Below, piece by piece: positions 54,322 through 63,675 of a DNA stretch of 64,000 bases; positions within the stretch are counted from its first letter, which is position 1, and each line of letters begins with the position of its first letter. This stretch comes from JAAEPI01 sp965212145 (GTDB lineage: Bacteria > Bacteroidota > Bacteroidia > Cytophagales > Cyclobacteriaceae): the NCBI GenBank assembly GCA_965212145.1, contig CBDBUY010000009.1:1174070-1238069 (forward strand). Reading direction: 5' to 3'. Below the pieces are notes generated by a model that worked only from the letters and a program-made list of their open reading frames with translations, ran no database searches and was not told where the DNA came from. Made by a program: the position numbers and the translations under genes.

Positions 54322-54963
54322 ATGAACAAGTCAGATCGACGAACGTTTTTAAGACAATCTTCATTAGCAGCATTGGGAACCGGAAGCCTGCTTACAATTC
54401 CCACAATTGGTTGTTCACAACCAGAATCATTTCAAGATAGTATTCACATAGTTGGACCTAAGGAAGGTTACACCCCTCACATTGGCACGATGGTCTCGAT
54501 GCTCAACTGGATGCGAGCCACTATTCTAAGACCTGTGATGGATTTGAAGGTTTCGGAACTTGATTACTTGGTGGATGATGAAGCCAATACCATTGGTGCA
54601 ATGCTCTGGCACCTTGCTTCTACTGAGCGTTACTATCAAATTCACACGTTCGAGGGGCGCGATTGGGGGGATTGGGACCAGAAAGATACGGACGACTGGG
54701 GAGTGGCTTCTGGCTTAGGGGATGAGGCCCGTAAAGGCATAAAGGGAAATGACCTGGAATTTTATTTGGAAAAGCTGAATAGCGTAAGAGAGAACACATT
54801 GCAAGAACTGGCAAACCGAGATGATGATTGGCTAATGACTATAGATGAAAATTGGTTTTGGGGACCGACCAATAACTATTGTAAATGGTTTCACGTCTGC
54901 GAACACGAATCCAATCACAATGGGCAGTTCAAATTCATAAAAAGTAGATTGCCAGGTAGATAG
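54322..54963 (+). CDS. Tat-exported DinB-like protein
   Basis: The true start is MNKSDRRTFLRQSSLAALG, a Tat signal (RRTFLR) with possible lipidation at the Cys of IGCSQ; a frame opening at 54151 is not credible. The mature 180 residues have the DinB four-helix pattern, with LWHLAST and HVCEHESNHNGQ supplying metal-binding histidines. DinB-type proteins are usually cytoplasmic thiol-S-transferase-like metalloenzymes, so export is unusual. 213 residues. Confidence 0.8.
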   Translation: MNKSDRRTFLRQSSLAALGTGSLLTIPTIGCSQPESFQDSIHIVGPKEGYTPHIGTMVSMLNWMRATILRPVMDLKVSELDYLVDDEANTIGAMLWHLASTERYYQIHTFEGRDWGDWDQKDTDDWGVASGLGDEARKGIKGNDLEFYLEKLNSVRENTLQELANRDDDWLMTIDENWFWGPTNNYCKWFHVCEHESNHNGQFKFIKSRLPGR

Positions 54964-55031
54964 GTCCATACTCCTATAACCATAACATCTCACTATTTCT
55001 CTTCTTTTTATATTTTCACCAACAAAGCATC

Positions 55032-55463
55032 ATGGCATCTTATCATTATACCCCCTCAGGACAAGGCAAAGATTTTGACTACTCCCAGGATCATTGTTTT
55101 GTGAAGCTCTCATCTCACGAGACCAACGGTGAACTGTGCATGGTCGAGGATACGCTGAAGCCCGGTTTTCATTTGGCGAGGCATCATCACAAAATCATGA
55201 CGGAGGTGTTTTACATGCTGGAAGGTGAAATGAAACTCACCATGGACGATGAAACAATCATCCTAAAGCCTGGTGATACATTGACCGTCCCTCCCAATGT
55301 CTGGCATGAAGCCGACTGCAAGGAAGGTGGGAAAATGCTGACCATTTTCAAGAATGGCCAGTTTGACATTTTTCTTGAAAGATTGTCTGTGATGACAGAA
55401 GATGATTTCAAGGATTCCGGAAAAATGAAAGCTCTATCTGCCGAGTTTGATATCTATGATTGA
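55032..55463 (+). CDS. Cupin-domain protein
   Basis: A 143-residue cytoplasmic single-cupin protein. Motif 1 is seen around LARHHHKIMTEVFYMLEGEM (three adjacent His plus Glu), and motif 2 in PGDTLTVPPNVWHEADC with the fourth ligand His. Metal binding is likely. The small-molecule ligand or reaction is not apparent. Confidence 0.88.
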   Translation: MASYHYTPSGQGKDFDYSQDHCFVKLSSHETNGELCMVEDTLKPGFHLARHHHKIMTEVFYMLEGEMKLTMDDETIILKPGDTLTVPPNVWHEADCKEGGKMLTIFKNGQFDIFLERLSVMTEDDFKDSGKMKALSAEFDIYD

Positions 55464-55603
55464 TTGAAGGCAAAGCAACATCTACCGATCTTCCGAATCA
55501 CCAAGTCTGGAGACTTAAGCGAAAGGTGTTTTTACCAAAGAATAATAATTCACATCTCCGCAAGGAAATCGTGTAGCTTACGGTCAAACATACTTCAAAC
55601 ACC

Positions 55604-56518
55604 ATGCAAGTCACTACAATGATTTTTATTGGAATCGTGCTTGCTGCCGCTGGTGCGTTTTTCTATGTGATCCCAATTAATCTTTGGATTACAGCGGTCT
55701 TTTCTGGTGTCCATGTCAAATTACTGGACCTGGTGTTCATGAGGATTAGAAAAGTTCCTCCAGGTTTAATCGTGCGCTCACTTATTCTAGCCACTAAAGC
55801 TGGAATTAAAGACATTGACACGCGCATGTTAGAGACTCATTATCTGGCCGAAGGAAACCTTAGTAAGGTGATAACGGCACTTATAGTGGCTGGTAAAGCC
55901 AATTTGAACTTGAGCTTTCCTCAAGCAACGGCCATTGATTTGGCGGGTCGAGATGTATTGGAGGCAGTCCAAATTTCGGTAACCCCCTACTTGATAATTG
56001 TCCCATCCATCACGGGAGTTTCGCTAGATGGAATTCAACTTGCTGCAGAGGCGAGAGTCACTGTTCGTACGAACATCAACCAGCTCGTGGGCGGAGCTGG
56101 CGAAGAAACGATAAAAGCCAGAGTAGGTCAGGGAATTATTGCGCAAATTGGAGCTTCGACAAACTTTCTTGAAGTTTTGGAAAATCCGGCAGAAATTTCC
56201 AAACATGTCCTCGCCAATGGCTTGGACGCTGGAACGGCTTTCGAGATTTTATCCATTGACATTGCGGACATTAACATCGTAAAAAACATCGGCGCGAAAC
56301 TACAAATCGATCAAGCGATGGCAGATCTTGAAATTGCCAATGCAAAGGCGGAGGAGCGGCGAGCTCAGGCGACTGCACTCGAGCAAGAAATGCTTGCACG
56401 TATTCAGGAAGCAAGGGCTAGAGTTATCGAAGCAGAACGCGAACTTCCTGTTGCACTTTCATATGCCTACCGCAGTGGCCATCTGACGCAGCGTCAGATC
56501 AAGGAAAGGAATTCTTAG
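55604..56518 (+). CDS. floA: Flotillin-like protein FloA
   Basis: A 304-residue member of the YqfA/FloA family. An N-terminal membrane hairpin (about 7-40) is followed by the highly conserved [39 protein letters not shown] and NVIDVGKD-like [20 protein letters not shown] segments, then an Ala/Glu coiled coil ending in [14 protein letters not shown]. FloA organises membrane microdomains. It is somewhat shorter than the usual ~330 residues at the C-terminus. The NfeD partner gene commonly adjacent is absent. Confidence 0.93.
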   Translation: MQVTTMIFIGIVLAAAGAFFYVIPINLWITAVFSGVHVKLLDLVFMRIRKVPPGLIVRSLILATKAGIKDIDTRMLETHYLAEGNLSKVITALIVAGKANLNLSFPQATAIDLAGRDVLEAVQISVTPYLIIVPSITGVSLDGIQLAAEARVTVRTNINQLVGGAGEETIKARVGQGIIAQIGASTNFLEVLENPAEISKHVLANGLDAGTAFEILSIDIADINIVKNIGAKLQIDQAMADLEIANAKAEERRAQATALEQEMLARIQEARARVIEAERELPVALSYAYRSGHLTQRQIKERNS

Positions 56519-56550
56519 AATCAGTCTGGGCTAGACTTGTCTCAACTGTC

Positions 56551-58206
56551 TTACCTCACTAAAAACCTGATTGAAGAATCTCTTATCCTGAGGAAATAAA
56601 TCCCGGGCTTCATTGAATGTTGCAACCTCTGAGTTCCAGGGTGAATCGTAAGACTTTCGATAAGTTTTCCATCAATGGAAACTATTGGAGCGGTAACCAA
56701 ACGGTTTAATTGGGATGACACCTTAAGTAAATTATTTGCACCTGCATAAACTGAAACCTGGGATTCGGATTTCTCAACAGTAAGGACATCATTGCACAAA
56801 GACACTTCCGGAGATAATTCAATAGGTTCCAAAGGACTCAGGTCCTTTCCAGCAAACCCATCAAAATCCGAAGGATAATACTCTGCTCGAAAGAGCATAT
56901 TGAAACGAGGCGTTCCGCCTTGGATTCCTCTGCCTCCGTTGCGATTAACCGGATAAATGTATTCCCAGACGGTTTCATCAGAGCTATCAACCTGCCGGAT
57001 ATGTCCAGAGCGGCCTTCAAGAACCAAAAGGTTGTCGTCCGGAAGTAGCTGGACTCCTGATAGGATGTCTGAGTACAATCCTGGGAATGTCACAGAGCGC
57101 AGGACATTCACCTCCCCGAATAGTGATTCCGAGCTGTAAGAATAAACACCCGATGCATCGGCTGGGTTTTCAATAATCAGCACTTCAGACTGAATACCGG
57201 ACATGTAATCGTTATTAAACAAGCTGAATCCTCCAGCCCATGTTGAACCCTCTGGTGTCCAATCAACATGATGTTGACCAAAGAGTCGTTGATCATTTGA
57301 AGTGCCTTGATCATACGTTTGAGGATTGCCATACCGAAAAAGTATATCTCCCCCCTTGCCATATTTTCCACCTGTTCCTGACGCAGCTTCTTGTGTGGTG
57401 GTACTGTGATCAATCACATAAAATTCACTGAAATTTCGACTGCCAATCACGATCTGATCTAACTCAGCATTGTACGAAATGGAATTCATGTGCATCCAAT
57501 TACCAGAAGTCGACTGCCCATCTCCGATAAAATTGATATCTAATTTTTCCGGATGCTCTGAGACTACTCCGAAGTTAAGTTTGCTAGCATCGTGATCTTG
57601 GATGAGATGATCCCAAACCGACCATTCCCAAACTACATTGGCTGCATTGTTGGGCAGGATCTCAATTTCTATAACCTTCTCACTCCAGACATTTCCTTCG
57701 TAAGCTCTCCCAGCAGCAGTTGCCTCTGCATCGGATTTCAGTTCCCAAGCGATGAGGAGGAAATTGCCATTTGGAAGAATTTCCAAATCGTGATGCTGGT
57801 GCAATTCCGAATTGGCCAACGTGTAACTCCAAATCAAATTTCCTTCCCAGTCAAACACTTCAACAACTCCTCCAAGTCCTCCGGCATCAAATGTTCCCTC
57901 TTTTCTGCCGGCCCTGAGCAACCGACCATCAGAAAACAAATAATAGCCGTGTCCGGTCTTATATGCGCTCTCCCATGAATTTACGATAAACCCGCATCCA
58001 TCGATCAGGTAGGTCCATTCATTGTTGCTGAGTAAAATGTATCCGTCGGTCGCATTATCCGAATAGGTCACCAGACCCATGGTCCGATCCTGAGCGGTAC
58101 TGAAAAATTGCGCCCAAAGAAGCAATGCATAGATGGCCCCTCTCCTAACTAAAAATGGCCGACTCGAAAATCGAGCCGGCCATTTGATATTTTCTATTTC
58201 AATCAA
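56551..58206 (-). CDS. Arylsulfotransferase-like protein with type IX sorting domain
   Basis: A 551-residue protein with six-bladed ASST-type propeller features: SELHQHHDLEILPNGNFLLI, GNWMHMNSISYNAE and FGQHHVDWTPEGS, the last carrying the expected catalytic His. The C-terminal 80 residues (about 470-551) form a T9SS type A domain ending GIYFLRIRDSSIRFLVR. A signal peptide ending STAQ lies near residues 20-40. The only start giving a complete signal peptide is TTG at 58206, which overlaps the receptor stop as TTGA. A terminator-like hairpin sits within the first codons. Confidence 0.82.
   Translation of the reverse strand: MIEIENIKWPARFSSRPFLVRRGAIYALLLWAQFFSTAQDRTMGLVTYSDNATDGYILLSNNEWTYLIDGCGFIVNSWESAYKTGHGYYLFSDGRLLRAGRKEGTFDAGGLGGVVEVFDWEGNLIWSYTLANSELHQHHDLEILPNGNFLLIAWELKSDAEATAAGRAYEGNVWSEKVIEIEILPNNAANVVWEWSVWDHLIQDHDASKLNFGVVSEHPEKLDINFIGDGQSTSGNWMHMNSISYNAELDQIVIGSRNFSEFYVIDHSTTTQEAASGTGGKYGKGGDILFRYGNPQTYDQGTSNDQRLFGQHHVDWTPEGSTWAGGFSLFNNDYMSGIQSEVLIIENPADASGVYSYSSESLFGEVNVLRSVTFPGLYSDILSGVQLLPDDNLLVLEGRSGHIRQVDSSDETVWEYIYPVNRNGGRGIQGGTPRFNMLFRAEYYPSDFDGFAGKDLSPLEPIELSPEVSLCNDVLTVEKSESQVSVYAGANNLLKVSSQLNRLVTAPIVSIDGKLIESLTIHPGTQRLQHSMKPGIYFLRIRDSSIRFLVR
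58149..58185 (-). terminator. Terminator-like hairpin inside the sulfotransferase 5' coding region
   Basis: A 15-bp stem with one mismatch, AAATGGCCGACTCGA / TCGAGCCGGCCATTT, loop AAA, followed on the minus strand by TTTTTAG. It begins 18 bases after the receptor stop and lies within the coding start of the next gene, so it could end or attenuate transcription between them. Confidence 0.75.
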
Positions 58207-60974
58207 AAGTTAAAACCAAGTCGTCCAAATACATACAAGCCGTCAGAACCCATTTGTACAGAGTCATTGAAACCACCCTGATCAGTCCATCCATCAAACT
58301 GAGGAGTTGGATAAGTATTCAGGAGGTTATTAGCTCCAATCGTCATATTCAGATTTTCATTCAGCGCATAACTTAAGCTTATATCAAGTGTCCCTGCACT
58401 TTCATAAACATCAGTCGCTACGTCAAACAACGCATCCGCCTCCGCCTGATTGGTTGCAGGTGAATCTACCCACTGAAAATCCTGAAGTATGACTTCACTG
58501 AATAAGGTGTAATTGACTTGTGCTGAAAAAGCTCCCATACTGAGACCGGCATTGAACCCAATCTTGTGATCAGGAGCTGCTGCTTCCAGGTACGCCTGAC
58601 TAAATGGACCGAAGAAAGTGAACTCATTCAATGTCCCACTGTTGATCGCCTCAATCTCCGTTTTATTGAAATTGGCAGCTACCCCGAAATTAAGGGTATT
58701 ATCGCCACCTAGTTCCATGTCATAATTTGCTACGATATCTATCCCTGATGTTTTAGTATCGACTCCATTCGCGAAGAACTGAGCTGCATCTGCACCCACT
58801 CCGAGAGAAGAAGCATCAAACACATCGGTAAGAATGATTCGGTCAGTTACACTAATTTGATAGGCATCAAAAGTGAAACTAAATCCTCCCTTGTTATAAG
58901 TGAAGCCCCCAGCCAAATTCACAGCCTCTTCTTGTTTCAAAGGCTCTATGCCAAATCCACGGGCCACCGTACTCGTATTAGATGCGAGCAAGGTTCTTTC
59001 AGAAGTTCCAGCCACGATATTATTGAATAGCAAGTTGTAATGAATCTGAGCCAATGAAGGCGCTCGGAATCCCGTGGAATACGTTGCTCTTATGGCTAAG
59101 TCGTCAGTGATCTTATATCGAGTTCCCAACTTGTAATTGGTTGTGTTTCCGAAATCACTGTAGTTCTCGTACCTGATAGCTGCACCAACCAAGAAATCAT
59201 CGGTGAAATTCATTTCCAGATCCCCATATAAACCGAAATTGGATCGGTCTCTATCAACCACATTTGATGGACTGTATCCTGGAAATCCTTGAGATCCTCC
59301 GGGAGGTTCCTGCCCAAATTCATTCGTGTAAGGAGTCTGATTGGCAGGGTCTGTTATGGGCCTTCCATCCTCGTCATACGTGGCATAAGAAGCTTGCTCC
59401 CCGGCGAAAATCTGGAAATTTTCCGCGCGGTATTCAACACCAAAAGCGACATTTAAACCAGCATTAATATCCTCATAGAACTTGGAAAAATCCATTGCTG
59501 TTACATTCATAGCCAGGCTGTGTCCGCCAGCATCAAAATCAGTTGGAGAGGCTGGGCCTAACGAAGCGTTGTTTGTTCCAGTGATGAAATAATGAAAGTT
59601 GTTTTGGCCATAAGAATGACTGAAGTCTGCATTCCATCCATTATCCATCGTATGTCGCACACCGCCAGTTAAGGAATTGTCTTTTATCACAGATGTGATG
59701 TGTGGGGTAAATCCATTTGGATACAAACTAGGCACTGCTCTATCGTCCCCACCAGCACCCGGTGCACTTCTTGAGAAAGCAAAAGCATCCGTGTCACGAT
59801 CGCCAATGCCTCCAAAAATGTAGACATCCGTATTATCTGAAACAGGTAGTTCTCCATTGACCATGAACTGAAACTGATCCACAGCAGCCGATCCGTATCC
59901 CTTTCTCCAAGAAAAACCTGGACGCAGCGTTCTCTCCTTCGACATGTACTCGGTGGTGAAATTTATGCTTCCACCATTATTGCCAAGAGGCACACCGTAG
60001 TTTAAATCCAACTTGGTTGTAATTCCATCCCATGATTTATCACCATCCGGATCCAATACTCGTTGCTTCCCTTGAATATTAAAAAGCGCATCGCCGTATT
60101 CTTCCTCAAATCCTTCACCCACATTGGTACTGTAGGCTCCATAGGTAATTCCCCCAGATACCCCGTCAGTTCCATCCTTAAGCACGATATTAATTACCCC
60201 GGCAATCGCATCAGAACCGTACTGTGCGGAAGCACCGTCCCGAAGCACTTCTATTCTTTTAATGGCAGAAACAGGAATTGCATTTAAGTCCGTGCCTGAA
60301 TTACCACGCCCCCTGGTTCCAAAGACGTTTACCAAAGACGACTGATGTCTCCTTTTTCCATTGATCAATACCAATGTCTGGTCTGGCCCAAGCCCTCTTA
60401 ATGAAGCCGGGTCAATGTGATCCGCTCCGTCAGATCCCGATTGCTTGGTGGCGTTAAAAGATGGAGCTGCATATTGAAGGATCTGATTAATCTCCACACG
60501 GCCATTTTTTGCCGCTAATTCCGAAACTTGAATCACATCGACGGGGGCAGGTGATTCTACGGCACTTCTGCCTTCACTTCTTGACCCCACGACTACCAAA
60601 TCAGCTAACTGTTCGCTAGCTATGGACATAGTGACAGTTATGGAGGATTGTCCTGCTACGGGAATTTCTTGAGACTCGAATCCCACAGAACTAATCACCA
60701 ACACATCACTGTTAGAAACCTCAACTGAGAATCTACCATCTATGTCGGTGATGGTGCCTCTTGTAGTTCCTTTGATTTGAACAGTGGCTCCTACAATTGT
60801 TTCTCCAGTCTCAGAATACACTGATCCCGACAGCAACCTGGTTGTTTGAAAATTGAAAAGAGCATCTACTTTCGCTGAATTGCCACTGGCCAATGCTCCA
60901 AAGCAAAGCAGCAGCCCGATGAAAGCCATCATTACTTTCTTGATGTTTGAACTGGTTAGGGATTCTAAATTCAT
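58203..60974 (-). CDS. TonB-dependent outer membrane receptor with CarboxypepD-reg-like domain
   Basis: A 923-residue receptor. A signal peptide (about 13-29) precedes a carboxypeptidase-regulatory-like domain (48-120; GSVYSETGETIVGATVQIKG), a plug domain (about 140-260; SLRGLGPDQTLVLINGKRR and DGASAQYGSDAIAGVINIVL) and a 22-stranded barrel ending in GRLGFNF, the terminal Phe being needed for assembly. The lack of a SusD partner argues for a siderophore, cofactor or oligopeptide rather than glycan. The gene overlaps the sulfotransferase-like gene by four bases. Confidence 0.92.
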   Translation of the reverse strand: MNLESLTSSNIKKVMMAFIGLLLCFGALASGNSAKVDALFNFQTTRLLSGSVYSETGETIVGATVQIKGTTRGTITDIDGRFSVEVSNSDVLVISSVGFESQEIPVAGQSSITVTMSIASEQLADLVVVGSRSEGRSAVESPAPVDVIQVSELAAKNGRVEINQILQYAAPSFNATKQSGSDGADHIDPASLRGLGPDQTLVLINGKRRHQSSLVNVFGTRGRGNSGTDLNAIPVSAIKRIEVLRDGASAQYGSDAIAGVINIVLKDGTDGVSGGITYGAYSTNVGEGFEEEYGDALFNIQGKQRVLDPDGDKSWDGITTKLDLNYGVPLGNNGGSINFTTEYMSKERTLRPGFSWRKGYGSAAVDQFQFMVNGELPVSDNTDVYIFGGIGDRDTDAFAFSRSAPGAGGDDRAVPSLYPNGFTPHITSVIKDNSLTGGVRHTMDNGWNADFSHSYGQNNFHYFITGTNNASLGPASPTDFDAGGHSLAMNVTAMDFSKFYEDINAGLNVAFGVEYRAENFQIFAGEQASYATYDEDGRPITDPANQTPYTNEFGQEPPGGSQGFPGYSPSNVVDRDRSNFGLYGDLEMNFTDDFLVGAAIRYENYSDFGNTTNYKLGTRYKITDDLAIRATYSTGFRAPSLAQIHYNLLFNNIVAGTSERTLLASNTSTVARGFGIEPLKQEEAVNLAGGFTYNKGGFSFTFDAYQISVTDRIILTDVFDASSLGVGADAAQFFANGVDTKTSGIDIVANYDMELGGDNTLNFGVAANFNKTEIEAINSGTLNEFTFFGPFSQAYLEAAAPDHKIGFNAGLSMGAFSAQVNYTLFSEVILQDFQWVDSPATNQAEADALFDVATDVYESAGTLDISLSYALNENLNMTIGANNLLNTYPTPQFDGWTDQGGFNDSVQMGSDGLYVFGRLGFNF

Positions 60975-61109
60975 ATTGTGAAATGGTTAATGTAAAATGA
61001 TTGAGTAATGTCCGTAAAATACATAAAAAAGGTTTTGTGAGAATGTTATGAAACATAAGCACCTCGGAATTCCTTTCCGACGAATACCTTTCACCATTCT
61101 TTTGTTCAC

Positions 61110-61694
61110 ATGTCCAGCGAAGCTCATCGTCATTTCATCATTCACAAACCATATGGGTATTTGTCTCAATTCGTCAATAATCAGAGCCGGCGAAGAAACA
61201 AGAAACTGCTGGGCGAATTGATAGACTTTCCAGAAGGCACCATGGCCATTGGCCGATTAGATCAGGACTCGGAAGGTTTACTCTTACTCACCACTGACGG
61301 CAAGCTTAGCGAGCATATCAGAAGCAAAAAAGTGGAAAAGGAGTACTATGTGCAGGTAGACGGTGAAATCTCTAAGGAGGCTGTCATGGAATTACGAAAG
61401 GGAGTTGAAATTACCACGAAGAGGGCGAAATACATCACCCTACCCTGCAATGCTCATAAGCTCCTCCAGCCACCTACCTTCAAAGATAGATCAAAGAAAA
61501 TTCGAGACGACAGGCACGGTCCGACCAGCTGGGTTTCCATTATCCTCAGAGAGGGCAAGTTCAGACAAATTCGGAAGATGACGGCAGCTGTTGGTTTCCC
61601 TACACTGAGACTCATCAGGGTCAGAATCGGTGAACTCGAACTCGATAAATTACCCCCCGGCGAGGTGTTGGAAGTTGAGGGTTTTTTCACCTGA
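61110..61694 (+). CDS. rluE: 23S rRNA pseudouridine synthase, RluE-like
   Basis: A 194-residue RsuA-family enzyme without the S4 domain, as in RluE, which modifies U2457 of 23S rRNA. Catalytic D51 lies in AIGRLDQDSEGLLLLTTDG (47-65), with KPYGYLSQ (13-20) and LREGKFRQIRKM (about 151-162) also conserved. RluF-like or RsuA-like activity is less likely given length. Confidence 0.9.
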   Translation: MSSEAHRHFIIHKPYGYLSQFVNNQSRRRNKKLLGELIDFPEGTMAIGRLDQDSEGLLLLTTDGKLSEHIRSKKVEKEYYVQVDGEISKEAVMELRKGVEITTKRAKYITLPCNAHKLLQPPTFKDRSKKIRDDRHGPTSWVSIILREGKFRQIRKMTAAVGFPTLRLIRVRIGELELDKLPPGEVLEVEGFFT

Positions 61695-61908
61695 TCCGAT
61701 TGCCTCAACTCACCCATTTTCTTTTAATCGAAATTATAGGCACGTAGCATCTGTAACTGCAGAATAGATATTCTGTCTTTGGTCGCTTTTTGTCGTAATT
61801 CATTAACAGAAGGTCTCTTGATCTATCATAGAGCAAAGAAATGGCAACAATATTCAGGTTAAAATTCTCTTGACTAACTTGTGATACTAACCATTAGCTT
61901 ATTCACTC

Positions 61909-62775
61909 GTGCACCACAAAGAGGAATCACGGCCCTTTGAGATCAACATCTGGCTTATGGCCTGTACGTTGGCTGCCACCCGATCTATTATCGGCTTTGT
62001 GGATAATTTCATACAACCAGAAACATCAACCGTTGAATTCATTCTAGATAGTCTCTTCGTGGTAGGGTTCATTTCAGTTGGATACGGGCTCTATTCCAAT
62101 CGCATTAAAAGCGTTAGTTGGGTCATCACCTTTGTTATGATCGTTCTGCTGACATTGAATTTTTTACAATTTGGTGGAGTACTAGGAAACTCAGAGTTCA
62201 ACCTAATTGGCATAGGCGTGTTTATCATTTTGGCACACGGAGAAAGAACTCTTAAATTCTTATTACCTATCTATTTGGGCTTTTGCATGTTAGCAGTCCT
62301 TTTGGTTCATTTCGAAACCAAAATCTTTGAATTCTTTTACATAACGACTTCAAGAAGCATCGATGATTTTATTTATACTACGGCTTGCCTGCTTGTGCTG
62401 GTCATATACTTCAAGCAGAAGATGATCCGGGAAAGCGAGCGGCTGATATCTTTTGAAGAGGAATTGAATGTTGAAATAAAAAAAATTGAAGAACAAACTG
62501 CTCTCTTGGATGAACAAAGAATAAGGCTTAATCGAAGTACTCAAGAACTTTCAAGGGAATTCAGTGCCTTGACTAAAGAAGTAATTACTCACGATAACTC
62601 ACTGAATGAATACTTGAAGCACTCAATTAGCACGCTCGAGTCACCAATAAATAATCTTATAAGAAATATAAGAAAAATAGAACCCAGTGACATCTGGGGA
62701 ATAATTCTTCATGATACAGCTAACGAACTGGACCAGTTACAAAGCTCCATTCGCCAAAACGCCGACGAAAATTGA
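61909..62775 (+). CDS. Membrane protein with degenerate HisKA-like helices, no ATPase domain
   Basis: A 288-residue protein with a GTG start, six or so TM helices (about 12-185), a coiled coil (about 185-220) and a helical end, LKHSISTLESPINNLIRNIR and HDTANELDQLQSSIRQ. This matches the dimerisation hairpin of Bacteroidota kinases in spacing (L-x-S-P-I-x-x-L), but the expected phospho-His is Ser (STLESP). No HATPase follows. Its stop overlaps the next gene by TTGA. It may be a pseudo-kinase sensor. Confidence 0.6.
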   Translation: MHHKEESRPFEINIWLMACTLAATRSIIGFVDNFIQPETSTVEFILDSLFVVGFISVGYGLYSNRIKSVSWVITFVMIVLLTLNFLQFGGVLGNSEFNLIGIGVFIILAHGERTLKFLLPIYLGFCMLAVLLVHFETKIFEFFYITTSRSIDDFIYTTACLLVLVIYFKQKMIRESERLISFEEELNVEIKKIEEQTALLDEQRIRLNRSTQELSREFSALTKEVITHDNSLNEYLKHSISTLESPINNLIRNIRKIEPSDIWGIILHDTANELDQLQSSIRQNADEN

Positions 62776-63551
62776 ATATACGAGCCGTTATATCTCAAGA
62801 TTATGAAATTAAATTGTTCCGATATGGACTGATTCTCGGATTAGTATTTACGGTGATCAGATTGGCACTTAATCTAAGTTCCAGCGTTCCTTCCTACCTA
62901 ATTGCGATCAATTTGAGCACCTTGGTCGTGCTTGGACTTTTACATTTATTCGGGAAATACAGCCACTCTATCGCAATTTTCATTTTTCATTTCCTGATTC
63001 TGATCGCTGTTTCAGCAGCCTGGGCTCCCTTTGGCGGCTGGGATGGGCGAGTTCCTTATACTTTGATAGTGGTATCAGTTTTTATTGTTGCAACGTCCCA
63101 CGAATGGCAGCTGTTAATCACGATGTGCGCACTTGTTCTAACCATTCTTTATGCGGACCAGAGCGATACTTTATCTCTTGATCAAAGTCTGCTCAGATTA
63201 GAATTCGAATTTGTTTTTAACACTACTCTGCTCGTCTTACTTACCCTATACCTAAAACTACAATTCTTTAAAAAAAAGCAGTTGACTCTGAATACAATAA
63301 ATAAGCTTCAGAGAGCGAAAACTGAACTAGCTGCCAAACAGAAATTTGCTCAAACTCAAAAGGAAGAGCTTGAGCGAATCAATGATGAAGTACAGGAAAT
63401 AATGAGATCAAAAGCGCTCGAATTGAATCAGAAAGTGAGAGAGATAAAGAAACATCGCTGGTCTAATTCCCATATTCTAAGAGCTCCTATTGCCAGATTA
63501 ATGGCTACCATCGAGTTAATGGAAACAGAACAAGGGATTCGGGTAATTTGA
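62772..63551 (+). CDS. Membrane protein with HisKA-like box, frameshifted before the second helix
   Basis: A 259-residue protein with a TTG start overlapping the previous stop, six TM helices (about 14-165), a coiled coil (about 170-225) and the H-box NSHILRAPIARLMATIE, with the phospho-His in the right place. The frame stops at 63551 as ...GIRVI. Reading in the -1 frame from about 63530, the sequence continues NLNLQLLKNNVQEADRVVRD and ends at a TAA at 63638-63640, the expected second HisKA helix. No ATPase domain follows in any frame. Confidence 0.65.
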   Translation: MNIRAVISQDYEIKLFRYGLILGLVFTVIRLALNLSSSVPSYLIAINLSTLVVLGLLHLFGKYSHSIAIFIFHFLILIAVSAAWAPFGGWDGRVPYTLIVVSVFIVATSHEWQLLITMCALVLTILYADQSDTLSLDQSLLRLEFEFVFNTTLLVLLTLYLKLQFFKKKQLTLNTINKLQRAKTELAAKQKFAQTQKEELERINDEVQEIMRSKALELNQKVREIKKHRWSNSHILRAPIARLMATIELMETEQGIRVI

Positions 63552-63640
63552 ATCTTCAGTTATTGAAGAATAATGTTCAGGAGGCCGATCGAGTGGTTAG
63601 AGACCTAAACAGTATTTTAAGCGATGCAGAGAACGAATAA
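63545..63640 (+). other. Out-of-frame continuation of the HisKA-like protein
   Basis: Thirty-one codons in the -1 frame relative to the upstream gene encode NLNLQLLKNNVQEADRVVRD followed by LNSILSDAENE and a stop. The pattern (LLK...EADRVVRDLN.IL) is the second helix of a HisKA domain. It is either the true C-terminus reached by a frameshift in the DNA, a programmed shift, or a sequencing error. Confidence 0.6.
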
Positions 63641-63675
63641 TCAGTGATTTATCCTCACGAATAGAAGATTCATCA

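Noticed and set aside
60975..61109. Cobalamin or other riboswitch before the TonB receptor
   Set aside because: The leader is only about 135 bases, AT-rich, and shows no B12-box or stable conserved fold.
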